From: Nemophila menziesii
Lineage: Eukaryota > Streptophyta > Magnoliopsida > Boraginales > Hydrophyllaceae
NCBI GenBank assembly: GCA_029959085.1
Contig: JARWIR010000007.1
Location: 41,591,137 to 41,655,136, forward strand
Direction: 5' to 3'
DNA: 64,000 nucleotides
The position numbers were made by a program, and so were the translations under genes. The notes beneath the pieces are model-generated. The model did not search any database and was not told where the DNA came from. It was given only the letters and a program-made list of their open reading frames with translations. Below, one piece after another: positions 11,503-21,511 of this stretch. The stretch's first letter is position 1. Every line of letters begins with the position of its first letter.

Positions 11503-12444
11503 TCCTGGACATCCAACCTATTTTTCTCCTATTTTCGCTTTATCGACCCCAAACTCATGACCTTTTTACCCCTGAAATCATCAAAAACAACTAAACAAGA
11601 ATTTTGTCGGGAATGTGAGTCAGTTGTGATGATCGCCAAAGGACAAAGTGTACAAGGAACGTGCAAGTATGGAACTAAATTAGATTACATACTATCATTT
11701 TAAACATACCCTATAAATTTGTTTCTGGATCATATTTAGTTTTGTCGTCTAAAGGGACTTCTGATTACCATAAAGTCAAAGTTCACATGTTGAAAGCAAA
11801 GAGAAAACTTCAGTGAACCAGATAATTTTGTTCGATATGTGGTGTTCCTCTATGCTCCTATAAATTTTAATGGTCGGGTTGAGGTTTGGAACAAGTAACC
11901 TAGTTGGAAGGCTCACCATCTTGATCCTTGGATATCATGGGCGAATTCAATGAAGTCACTTGTCCCGTGGAAAGATAAATAAAAAAGAAATCCCGACCCC
12001 TTCCTCTGTTCCACTCTTTCTCTCAAACATCAACCACGATAAAAAAATGAAAAAAAACTAAATAAGCTCACGATATTTGGCAATTTAAAATAAAAATAGT
12101 GGGGTTAAGAAACCAATATCGACTTTGTTGAATGATGTGGCGTTATTATTGCCTAAAGAGTCGACGATGGATGTGTGAATCAATAGAGGCACTGTTAGGA
12201 TAAGTAGATGGAGCGCTAAGAAGAGCACGCAGAAGGAAAATTAGAGCTTCAAATGGAGATAAAGTAGGTGAATCGGTAAAGAGATTAAATAGGTGTGAGA
12301 TGTGGTATATCCCCTAGATATGGAGTATAATCCTTTATATATGATTCTAGTGAAGATCCATATTATTGATCAAAAGCATATATGATGACTAAAATACAAG
12401 TTTAGACAATAAGTCGGTATTTGCCTCTATTTACACTGATACTC

Positions 12445-13065
12445 TGGTGGTCCTTTGTGTGTTCTAAAAATAATGCAATAAATAATCGAACCACAACCGC
12501 AAGTGTACGGTTGTCCCAAGTAATATAGTTGATAAAACAGATTCGTTCCAAGGACGGGATGGTTGACTACAATGTTTAACAAGTAATGAATGGTTGCACT
12601 TATGAAAACAAATAAAGAAAATATGTTTGATTGGTTTTTGTATTAAGCCTAAGTAATGAAAGATTAAATGGAAAATTGCAATTAAAAGCTAAGACGCAAG
12701 TAAAATGACGCAGTATGAGAAAGTAGCACTTGAGAACGCAAGGGGTCATCCTAATCCTATTTCATAACTTATGCTGTTTAAGGGTTAAATTGGTCAATTA
12801 CAATGGTCGGGATTCTAAATTCCTTATACCCCCGTCAGGGTGCACTATAAGGCGATCCTAGAGTGTCACTAGTCCCGTTAGGGTAAATATGATCCACTTT
12901 TAGATGTTTAAGTTTAATTACCTCATTGGCCCTAAAATTAGCTAAGTTCGTCAGAATCAATAGCTTCTATTCTAGATTGAATAAATGGTTCTTTACCTAA
13001 ACCCTCCGTCAGGATGATCCAATTGCCACTAATTGGAATAGCCTAGAACAATTAGGGAGACATCA
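12445..13065 (-). repeat. LTR (1.57-kb family) with 940-bp internal deletion
   Basis: On the minus strand the LTR starts TGATGTCTCCC (13065) and ends GGACCACCA (12445), i.e. TG...CA. It is preceded on the plus strand by TACTC (12440-12444). It lacks the middle-to-start portion present in the LTRs at 19939-21506 and 24146-25717. The remaining part retains the repeated CCCGTCAGG motifs typical of this LTR. Confidence 0.88.
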
Positions 13066-14550
13066 AGACCCCCAACTCAAACCTTTGTCGTCCCGACAAA
13101 GTAAAACAAAACAAAGGGGTATAAGTAAGCGTATAAACAAGTAGAAGCTAACAAATAAACCCTAAAGCAATTCTTAAAATAAATCTCATATAGCAAACTC
13201 TAGAAACTAATATACACATACATCTAAAATGCAACATCAAACATAAATAATCTCAATCATAAAATTAAAGTTGCAATGCTTGAAGGTTACACTTGTACTT
13301 ATCTCTGTATGATGGCTATAGGGTGGTCATTAATCCTAAATCGCTTTGAACGCTCCACCTAGTATATTCCCTATCAACAGAATCATAAATTCACTATGCA
13401 CTTAGGAATCACGAGGTCTTTATGGTTATAATATTGGCTTAAGGACGGGTGTGGATGTATATTTGGTAAATTTGAAGTGAGCTTTTGGCTCTCTCCTCAC
13501 TTACCATCAACAATGTCCTCGAGCTTGATTTAACGCTCAAAAGATGTTCTCTCTCACCCATATACGCAACGATTTAGCGTCCCATGTCTACCCACTATAA
13601 ACAAGATGATTTTCAGAAACATTCCACTTTGCCGGATGTTTTATTCATTCATATTTTTCTTTTTCTTTTCTTTTCTCTCTTTTTTTTTCTTTTTTTTTTG
13701 TACAGACGCAAACCGGGTTCCTGGTTTTGACGAAACAGGGTTCCCGGTTTCTACTGTATGATTTTTCGAAATTTTTCATTTTTTCTTTCTTTTTCATTTT
13801 TCTTCATTCCCGGCAAAGGGTTACAAGTATATATCATCTGCAATTGTGCTACAATACAAAGCACATCGATCCCAACCCATTAAATTCCCCATAAGTGGTC
13901 CCACCACCCCAAACTCAAGCTCGAGACATGTCTCAGCATTGTGATTCAAGTGCGGGTCATATGGTCATGCCTAATAATCTAAGGGATAATGGCTTATATC
14001 GTGGCTACAAAGAAAAGGCTAAAGGCTCAAAGTGGGCTAAGACGGATAATAATTAACATAAGGGATAGAAGGCTAAAAAGGCACAAATGGCTAACAAAGA
14101 ACTGCCCCTATCATTCTCCTAAGTACATAGCTTGTCTTTAGTTCATATCTAGGTGGGTTCTCTACTAATTAGGATTTCACTTTCTACACACCAAACATAT
14201 TCCTTAAGTACAAGCTTACTTCATTTGCATTGTTCATTAATTTTTCCTATTAATTACCTATGTTTGCATGCAATTCTAAATGCGTTTTATATCAATCCCT
14301 AAAGTCCACTATTTACTATCATTGATTCATCAAAAGTATGCTTAAAGGGATATTTAAAAATTTCTACAGTCAAACGCAACTCCGAAAATTCTTTTATTTA
14401 AAGCAAATAAAACAAATAACACATAAAAACTGGGATGAGGCAACGAACCCCACCCCAAACTCAAAAATGAGTCGTGTCCCCACGACTCGAAAAGATTCAA
14501 TAAAGCATTTAAACTTATCTACACTAAGAGGAAGGTTTAGAAAACGTATA
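13066..14550 (-). mobile_element. 3' internal region of LTR retroelement (PPT side)
   Basis: Adjacent to the LTR the minus strand reads GAGTTGGGGGTCT and then TGATGTC, which fits a polypurine tract plus 3' LTR start. The region shares landmarks with 60013-60700 (CAACTCAAA...TCGTCCCGA; 'TTTTGGCTCTCTCCTCACT'; 'ATTCCACTTTG') and with 57960-58491 in the opposite orientation (gtggggacac...GAGTTTGGGGTGGGG). Two palindromes of the ACCGGGTTCCCGG type occur at 13710-13760. No coding sequence. Confidence 0.7.
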
Positions 14551-15615
14551 TTAACCAGCGCGTGGCTGGTCACCGGTGTTGCGTTCTGGACCTTTATCTC
14601 GCGTAACAGCATCATAAATCGCGTTTTGAAGTGTATTTACGCCTAAGATCAAATTTCGAAGCAGGTCCAATTCTTTTGTAACGTTTCCCAAGGTAGCAAT
14701 CATCTTCTCTTGATTCTCTTCCAACACCTGAATCTTCGATTCCAACTCAGGAACAGTCTTCGCTTTCTTTGATAGAGGAGTTCTAGGACTTTTGGTAGCT
14801 CGTGTTGCTTCCTCATGGATATTCTTGATCGTGCTCAAAGCTATACTCACACCAACTGAAACAACGTCAATATCTGCGTTCTTACGTGGAATCTTTGCGT
14901 CTAGACACAACTGAGTAATAGTGCAAGGGAACTTCAGATTTTGTTGTTTCATTGGGGATTTCGCGAACTCCATGATTGTATCATAAATAATCTTAGCAAC
15001 ATCAAATGTTTTCTCCTCCAAAATACACTTAATGACAATTACATGCTCTTTCTTCAACTCGGAAGTGTGCTTAATACCAAAGAAAGTGGGTATTATGAAA
15101 CGAGACCAAACCTTCGCACGAGGTGTCAAACTACTGCTGTAAAACTGTCCAGGATATCTTTCTCCTTCAGGAATTAGGCTAGCCCCATTAACAAGCACGG
15201 TCCCCCAAAGGGATTCAAAATCGAAAGAAGGGTCATTAAGAGTTTCTTGGAAAGGACATGGTCCAGAAAAGTTGGGTAATTTCAAGGATTTTCGAATATG
15301 TTCAATAGAGAAAAGAACTACCTTTTTGCGAATATCAATTGCATCACGGGAGGTAGCTAGACCTTCATAAAATTCTCGCAAAAAAGTAGGAATAAACTCA
15401 AGCTTCCTTTCTTGCAACTCTTTCCAACCAAATTTGTTACATGTCACAGCATATTCCTTGTGTTCACTACTCATAATACCCTTAGGAAAATTTGTCTCCT
15501 CACCAAACTTCAAAAATTCAATTCTTTCACGAACCTGAGTATTCCAACAAGTATAAACCCTCTTAGGCTTGTTGGCCCACATCTTTACACGCGGAGGTTT
15601 CTGTTGAACTGGCAC
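14551..15615 (-). CDS. putative plant transposon protein (Transposase_32-like, gag-like ORF)
   Basis: A 354-residue frame whose middle (FGWKELQERKLEFIPTFLREF ... GASLIPEGERYPGQFY ... PRAKVWSRFI ... FPCTITQLCLDAKIP) matches my recollection of the plant-restricted 'putative plant transposon protein' domain, common in non-autonomous LTR elements. The C-terminal third is charged, with a likely coiled coil (ELESKIQVLEENQEKMIATL). There is no RT, integrase or protease, so the host element would depend on others. It sits between a probable 5' leader (15,900 upward) and a G-rich 3' region, consistent with a minus-strand retroelement. Coding may extend upstream toward 15900 after a shift (Glu-rich segment). 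Molecular function is unknown. Confidence 0.7.
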   Translation of the reverse strand: MPVQQKPPRVKMWANKPKRVYTCWNTQVRERIEFLKFGEETNFPKGIMSSEHKEYAVTCNKFGWKELQERKLEFIPTFLREFYEGLATSRDAIDIRKKVVLFSIEHIRKSLKLPNFSGPCPFQETLNDPSFDFESLWGTVLVNGASLIPEGERYPGQFYSSSLTPRAKVWSRFIIPTFFGIKHTSELKKEHVIVIKCILEEKTFDVAKIIYDTIMEFAKSPMKQQNLKFPCTITQLCLDAKIPRKNADIDVVSVGVSIALSTIKNIHEEATRATKSPRTPLSKKAKTVPELESKIQVLEENQEKMIATLGNVTKELDLLRNLILGVNTLQNAIYDAVTRDKGPERNTGDQPRAG

Positions 15616-16187
15616 TTCCGGAGCCTCTTGTTCAGTTTCCTTCTCAACGTTCTGCTCAATTTCCTCTTCTTGTACCTTCTCACTTTCGGGTTCATCAATT
15701 AATCTTCTCTTCTGACCTGTGATTTCTATTCTGTTGGAATCAAGCTTAACTTCATCAATTTTTCGCTTAGGACGCGAATCGGGAATCTCAATAGCTTGGT
15801 CTTGGGAACCACCAATGGTGGTTTTCCTTCTAGGAGCGGTTCTTCAGAAATCACCGGTTCTGTTAGTCAACTCTTTCCACCCCAAACTCAAAACTTCAAA
15901 TAATGAAAAACTTAGAGAAAAAGTTTAGAATTTTGATGTTTTGAGGCTTAGGAAATTAAGAACAAGGTGGAATATGATATGGGTTTTGTTTAATTTGGAT
16001 GGGAGAAGAAAGAATTGGGTTTAATTTAAGGATTTGATGAAGAATAATCTTGGGAAAAACTAAGGATTTGATGTTATTTTGGAGAGGAGGTGAGTTGATC
16101 TTATGTTTTTGTGGTGAAAGAGGGTAGGATTTGATGATATATAGTGTTTTTGTTGATGAATTTCGGAGGTGGGGAGGCTATTGGTGC
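15616..16187 (-). mobile_element. upstream part of the retroelement ORF and leader
   Basis: The minus strand at 15616-15900 encodes Glu/Lys-rich stretches in broken frames, likely the N-terminus of the transposon protein. 15,950-16187 is AT- and G-rich leader. The sequence is interrupted at 16187 by the hAT element and resumes at 18379 (shared duplication ATTGGTGC). Confidence 0.55.
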
Positions 16188-18153
16188 TAGGGTAGCACAC
16201 GGGTCGGTTAACCGACCCGTAGGGGTAAACCCAATACCCAACCCAATATCTCGGTTTGTAGTTTATCAAACCCATTAACCAATTTTTTAATTAATAAGGA
16301 GTCAGGTTGGGTCTAAGCGGGTGGGGTCAGTTTAGGGTCGGGTTCGGGTTATGGTCAACATGTAGTCAAAACTTTTAAAACATCTATTAAATCCATACTT
16401 CAATAGTAAATTTCTCAAAAGAGTGGGTTTTTTAAGACATATTACATAGTTTCCAAAGAGAATCATTAAATTACATAACATTACATGAACTGAATTGAAC
16501 ACTGACTCACACTGAAACTGAATCACTGATACAACTAAATATTATATTACATTTCATTTCAACATTTGAAACCTATGTTGTGAAAAAGCATCCATTGTAC
16601 AACTTAGGGTGCAACTGTTGTAGTGATTCCAAAACATTCCAAAAAACAGCTTTCAAATACTTTTATTCCTGCAACTTTGCGAAAACAAAAGAGGTGAATT
16701 AAATGAGATTGAGCCTCAAAATTAGTCTCATCATTGGCTTTCATTTATCCTCAGATTTTATATCATCATTGGCATTAAAACCTTAGGGACAAGGGACTTA
16801 TCTTACAACTTACAAGAAACAAAAATCAACTCACTTGTTGCCAACTCAACCAATTCTTAACCTAATATTACTCATTCTTAATTCATAACTTAATCATTGT
16901 GGTAAGGTCAAATGAATTGGGAGATGCATACAAAAGTGTGTTGATTAACAGTGTTAACTTGTAAGTTATAAGATTTCAGCTATAAACTGTTCAACACTTG
17001 TTCAATTCAATTCAATAACCTGCAAAAAAAAAACTGTTCAACACTTGTTTAATTCAATAAACTGTACTCTAAACTTGATTAAATGACAAGGGACATAGCC
17101 ATATCTAGGGACGGAAATATAGACGGCTTTTACACCATTCGTAATAGCTCATTAGCTATTGTTATTGCTAATGCTATTATGAATGGTGACAAAGTCATCT
17201 ATAACTCCATCTAACCTATTGCGCCTGTGTATGCATATTTAAAATGATAAGAAAGCTATGCAAATACCTGTAAATAGAGTAACAGATCAAGCTTCAACAA
17301 TCAAATCCAGAACATGTCCATTAACAAGAAATGCGAGATCATGCAAGTAAATCAATGGAACATTCCATTAGCCAATATTCAAATCAAACCCCAAATGAAA
17401 ACTAAGTAAATTATTCTGTAAACAGGAAAACTAAATAAACTAGGTAATTACCTTTAAATTTAGTAGCAAAGCAAGGATTGAAGCATCAAATCCAGAACAG
17501 GTCCATTAACGAGAATTGCGAGATCATGCAAATAAACAAAGTAAACAATCTATTAGCCATTATCAAAGCACAACTCAAATCCAAATCAAATACCATAAAC
17601 AATAGTCTAAAAACACTTAGAATCCCAAATCAGTTTCGAATTAAAGATTGAAATATCATTAAATCCTTTAATAAACCAAATAATAGTTACAAAACCATAA
17701 GCTTCTCATATGCCATCGATTATAACTCAAACGGAATTACAGAAAATCCCAAAAACAAACCCTAGGGTTTTGAAATTGCAAAATACCTTTCGAAAGGGGA
17801 TTTTAATGGATAATAATCCACCTCTGTGCCATATATAGGCTTCAACATCCTCCATTCCACGGTCTAAATCTCTAACCATGGTTAGACGATTAAAACCAGA
17901 ACCCAAAGGACGAGCTTTATCAGAAGTAGAACAATAGGCGAGGAGTGTTTAAGCGGAGTATAATACCGCTCAAAAACGCCGGCGAGATTAGACGGGGAAG
18001 GAGAAGAATCAGGGCTACGGCTTAGGGTTTTTGAGAGATACAGAGAGAAGAAGAGAGAGAGAGGGGTCAAAGACACCAAATGACTTTTCGTGTAATGAAA
18101 AGGAGAGTGTATAGCGTATGGGATACGCGGTTCCCATTTCATATCGATAATAT

Positions 18154-18199
<46 letters not shown>

Positions 18200-18378
18200 C
18201 GGGTCGGGTCCGGTTAACCGCGGGTTTGGCTTAGCCAAACCCATCAACCGGCCCAATACCCAAAATATTATTTTTTTGGGCCCAATGGGTGCGGGTGGAA
18301 TTCGGACACGGTTTTCTCGGGCCCAAAATGGGTCGGTTTTGCGGGTCCACGGTTTTGGGTCCAGTTTGAGCAGCCCTA
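16188..18378. mobile_element. hAT-type element, 2191 bp, complete, inserted in the retroelement
   Basis: The left terminus TAGGGTAGCACACGGGTCGG pairs with the right terminus (reverse complement TAGGGCTGCTCAAACTGGAC). An exact 8-bp duplication ATTGGTGC flanks it (16180-16187 and 18379-18386). Subterminal zones are rich in CGGGTC/GGTTAACCG motifs (GTTAACCG at 16207 and near 18213). I see no transposase, so it is non-autonomous. The interior around 17755-18130 looks gene-like (AAACCCTAGGGTTTT, a leader-like ATG, GA-rich tract) and may be a captured host fragment. Confidence 0.88.
18157..18196. repeat. (TA)n microsatellite inside the hAT element
   Basis: About 20 TA units. The equivalent place in the truncated left copy (around 10700) holds an A-rich run instead, so this tract changed after the duplication. 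Confidence 0.9.
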
Positions 18379-19938
18379 ATTGGTGCGTTTTAGGTAAAAA
18401 CTTGCTGAAGAGGCTAAGACAACTAGGTTAAACACCTAAAAACTGACATCACAGCTTCAAAACCGGGTTCCCGGTTTCGAAAATCCAGGTACGCGGTTCC
18501 GCGTCGCTGTGACGGCGCGGAAAAATTACTTAATTAATTTTTTTTTTTCATACCTCGAGACGCACCAAAACGCCGGACCCCAAGACGCAGGGTCAAAACA
18601 TTTATTCGCCGAAACCGGGTTCCCGGTTTTGTAGAATGCGGGTACCCGGATTTTGTCGATGGCGCGAGTCAAAACGCGCCAAAACGCAGGGTCTCAAAAC
18701 GCTGGGTCAGAGATTTTGGAAGATTACAGCTCCGAAACCGGGTACCCGGTTTTGCCGAATGCGGGTTCCCGGTTTTGTGTCGATGGCGCGAATCAAAACG
18801 CAGCAAAACGCAAGCCACTAAGACGCTGGGTCAGAGATTTTCACAAGTTACAGCACCCAAAACCGGGTTCCCGGTTTCGAAAATCCGGGTACCCGGTTCC
18901 GACGCTGTGTCGTGAACCAAGACGCCAAGTGTTGCGTGTATGAGGTTGGTATCAGCTCCAAAACCGGGTTCCCGGTTTTTGCGAAACCGGGTTCCCGGTT
19001 TCTCCTGGACATCCAACCTATTTTTCTCCTATTTTCGCTTTATCGACCCCAAACTCATGACCTTTTTACCCCTGAAATCATCAAAAACAACTAAACAAGA
19101 ATTTTGTCGGGAATGTGAGTCAGTTGTGATCGCCAAAGGACAAAGTGTACAAGGAACGTGCAAGTATGGAACTAAATTAGATTACATACTATCATTTTAA
19201 ACATACCCTATAAATTTGTTTCTGGATCATATTTAGTTTTGTCGTCTAAAGGGACTTCTGATTACCATAAAGTCAAAGTTCACATGTTGAAAGCAAAGAG
19301 AAAACTTCAGTGAACCAGATAATTTTGTTCGATATGTGGTGTTCCTCTATGCTCCTATAAATTTTAATGGTCGGGTTGAGGTTTGGAACAAGTAACCTAG
19401 TTGGAAGGCTCACCATCTTGATCCTTGGATATCATGGGCGGATTCAATGAAGTCACTTGTCCCGTGGAAAGATAAACAAAAAAGAAATCCCGACTTCCTC
19501 TGTTCCACTCTTTCTCTCAAACATCAACCACGATAAAAAAATGAAAAAAAACTAAATAAGCTCACGATATTTGGCAATTTAAAATAAAAATAGTGGGGTT
19601 AAGATACCAATATCGACTTTGTTGAATGATGTGGCGTTATTATTGCCTAAAGAGTCGACGATGGATGTGTGAATCAATAGAAGCACTGTTAGGATAAGTA
19701 GATGGAGCGCTAAGAAGAGCACGCAGAAGGAAAATTAGAGCTTCAAATGGAGATAAAGTAGGTGAATCGGTAAAGAGATTAAATAGGTGTGAGATGTGGT
19801 ATATCCCCTAGATATGGAGTATAATCCTTTATATATGATTCTAGTGAAGATCCATATTATTGATCAAAAGCATATATGATGACTAAAATACAAGTTTAGA
19901 CAATAAGTCGGTATTTGCCTCTATTTACACTGATACTC
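18379..19938 (-). mobile_element. right copy of the palindrome-rich region next to the LTR
   Basis: Near-identical to 10905-12444. It contains the palindrome array (18459-19002) and then about 900 bp of AT-rich, non-coding sequence ending ...TTACACTGATACTC at the LTR. If the element is on the minus strand this is its 5' leader, but no convincing tRNA primer-binding site (TGG...) is visible right after the LTR end. Confidence 0.75.
18459..19002. repeat. array of 18-bp palindromes (copy 2)
   Basis: Same array as 10985-11502, but one unit has an extra ~24-bp segment with a KpnI-type centre (CCGGGTACCCGG) and a second GGGTTCCCGG, near 18735-18775. The arms are kept while the centre alternates between TT and TA. 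Confidence 0.9.
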
Positions 19939-21506
19939 TGGTGGTCCTTTCCGTGTTCTAAAAATAATGCAATAAATAATCGAACCACAACCGCAAGTGT
20001 ACGGTTGTCCCAAGTAATATAGTTGATAAAACAGATTCGTTCCAAGGACGGGATGGTTGACTACAATGTTTAACAAGTAATGAATGGTTGCACTTATGAA
20101 AACAAATAAAGAAAATATGTTTGATTGGTTTTTGTATTAAGCCTAAGTAATAAAAGATTAAATGGAAAATTGCAATTAAAAGCTAAGACGCAAGTAAAAT
20201 GATGTAAAACGCAGTATGAGAAAGTAGCACTTGAGAACGCAAGGGGTCATCCTAATCCTATTTCATAACTTATGCTGTTTAAGGGTTAAATTGGTCAATT
20301 ACAATGGTCGGGATTCTAAATTCCTTATACCCCCGTCAGGGTGCACTATAAGGCGATCCTAGAGTGTCACTAGTCCCGTCAGGGTAAATATGATCCACTT
20401 TTAGATGTTTAAGTTTAATTACCTCATTGGCCCTAGAATCAGCTAAGTTCGTCAGAATCAATAGCTTCTATTCTAGACTGAATAAATTGTTCTGTACCTA
20501 AACCCTCCGTCAGGATGATCCAATTGCCACTAATTGGAATAGCCTAGATACTAACACCTGTTCCTAGTTCATGACTCTAAAAACAGTAAATATTCTCAAT
20601 TTATCGAAAAGGGTAAAAGACATGATCTAATTTAATTTAACAGAAACCCAAATTCAACATATGAAATTCAATAAGATTTGGGAATTACCCATATAGCATT
20701 CTCAAGCACTAATAAATGTTTAGCTCATACTAATTAAAAGAAAAACTAAATTAATTGAAATGGAATTCATATTTGATTACAAAATTGAGAATGAAAGAAA
20801 CCTAATTTCCAGAGTTGTAATGACTGAGAACGGAGATATAGACACTCTCCAGTTCTTGCAGTTTCTTCTTTCTTCCTTCTGTTGCTTCTCTCTGATGTTT
20901 AATCTTGTGGAATGTGAATTGTGTGAAAAATAGAAGTCAAAGGCTCCTTTTATAAGTGTAAAAACGGATTAGGGCTTGGACCTAAGAATAAAACACTAAT
21001 TAAATGTCCAAGCCCAAATTCTAAGCCCAAAATCCCGTAACTGCTGATACACCTTCACTAAAACGGCTTTTTCCGCTTCGTTATGACTCCGAATGACTTA
21101 ATTCCGGTTGCTAAAGTTCCGTAACTCGATAAGGAATGTTTTCTCTTCAAAGGTCAGCGGCTAAATCAGCTCTTAAGCACCTCGAAATCAGCAATCTATG
21201 GCCTGGAAAACAGATTTTCAGCTCTAAAAATAATATCTTCGGGATTTATCTTCAAGTCTTGACTCCATATCACGATCTTTGACTCTCTTCTCGGATTCCA
21301 TTCCTAGCTAATAATCAAAACCTACAAACTTTCCACTAAAATATACAAGATTACGCGCAAAAGTTTAATAAATCAAAATTACTAGAAATAAAATGGAAAT
21401 TCCGGATTATTGTATTTTTAACTCAAAAGTCTATTAAAATATTCAAATAAACATAAAAAATGATGTCTCCCAAGGGTCGAAAATAAGAACAATTAGGGAG
21501 ACATCA
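19939..21506 (-). repeat. LTR, 1568 bp, full length
   Basis: On the minus strand it starts TGATGTCTCCC and ends CCACCA. It is flanked by TACTC on both sides (19934-19938 and 21507-21511). It aligns along its length with the solo LTR at 24146-25717, including the CCCGTCAGG series near 20330-20520 and AAATGATGTCTCCC close to the end. Confidence 0.9.
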
Positions 21507-21511
21507 TACTC

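Larger units (their letters stand above)
10486..13065 (-). mobile_element. left copy of the duplicated retroelement segment (hAT 3' end, palindrome region, deleted LTR)
   Basis: 10486-13046 is nearly identical to 17945-20547 in the same orientation. It comprises the right-hand 419 bp of the hAT element (10486-10904), a palindrome-rich region (10905-12444) and an LTR (12445-13065). The LTR lacks 940 bp present in the right copy (equivalent of 20548-21487); the deletion junction GCCTAG/AACAATT shares only AG. After the LTR end (...GGGAGACATCA, 13065) come the polypurine-like tract and the internal region of an element on the minus strand. Confidence 0.85.

Noticed and set aside
11129..11703. 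Several overlapping open frames in the palindrome region
   Set aside because: They follow the repeat units in all frames, include no recognisable domain and recur in the duplicate at 18636-19200.
12440..12444. TACTC at 12440 taken alone as proof of a simple complete element 12445-21506
   Set aside because: The same five bases also precede the right LTR inside the element, so the duplication does not discriminate between a tandem array and a duplicated insertion.
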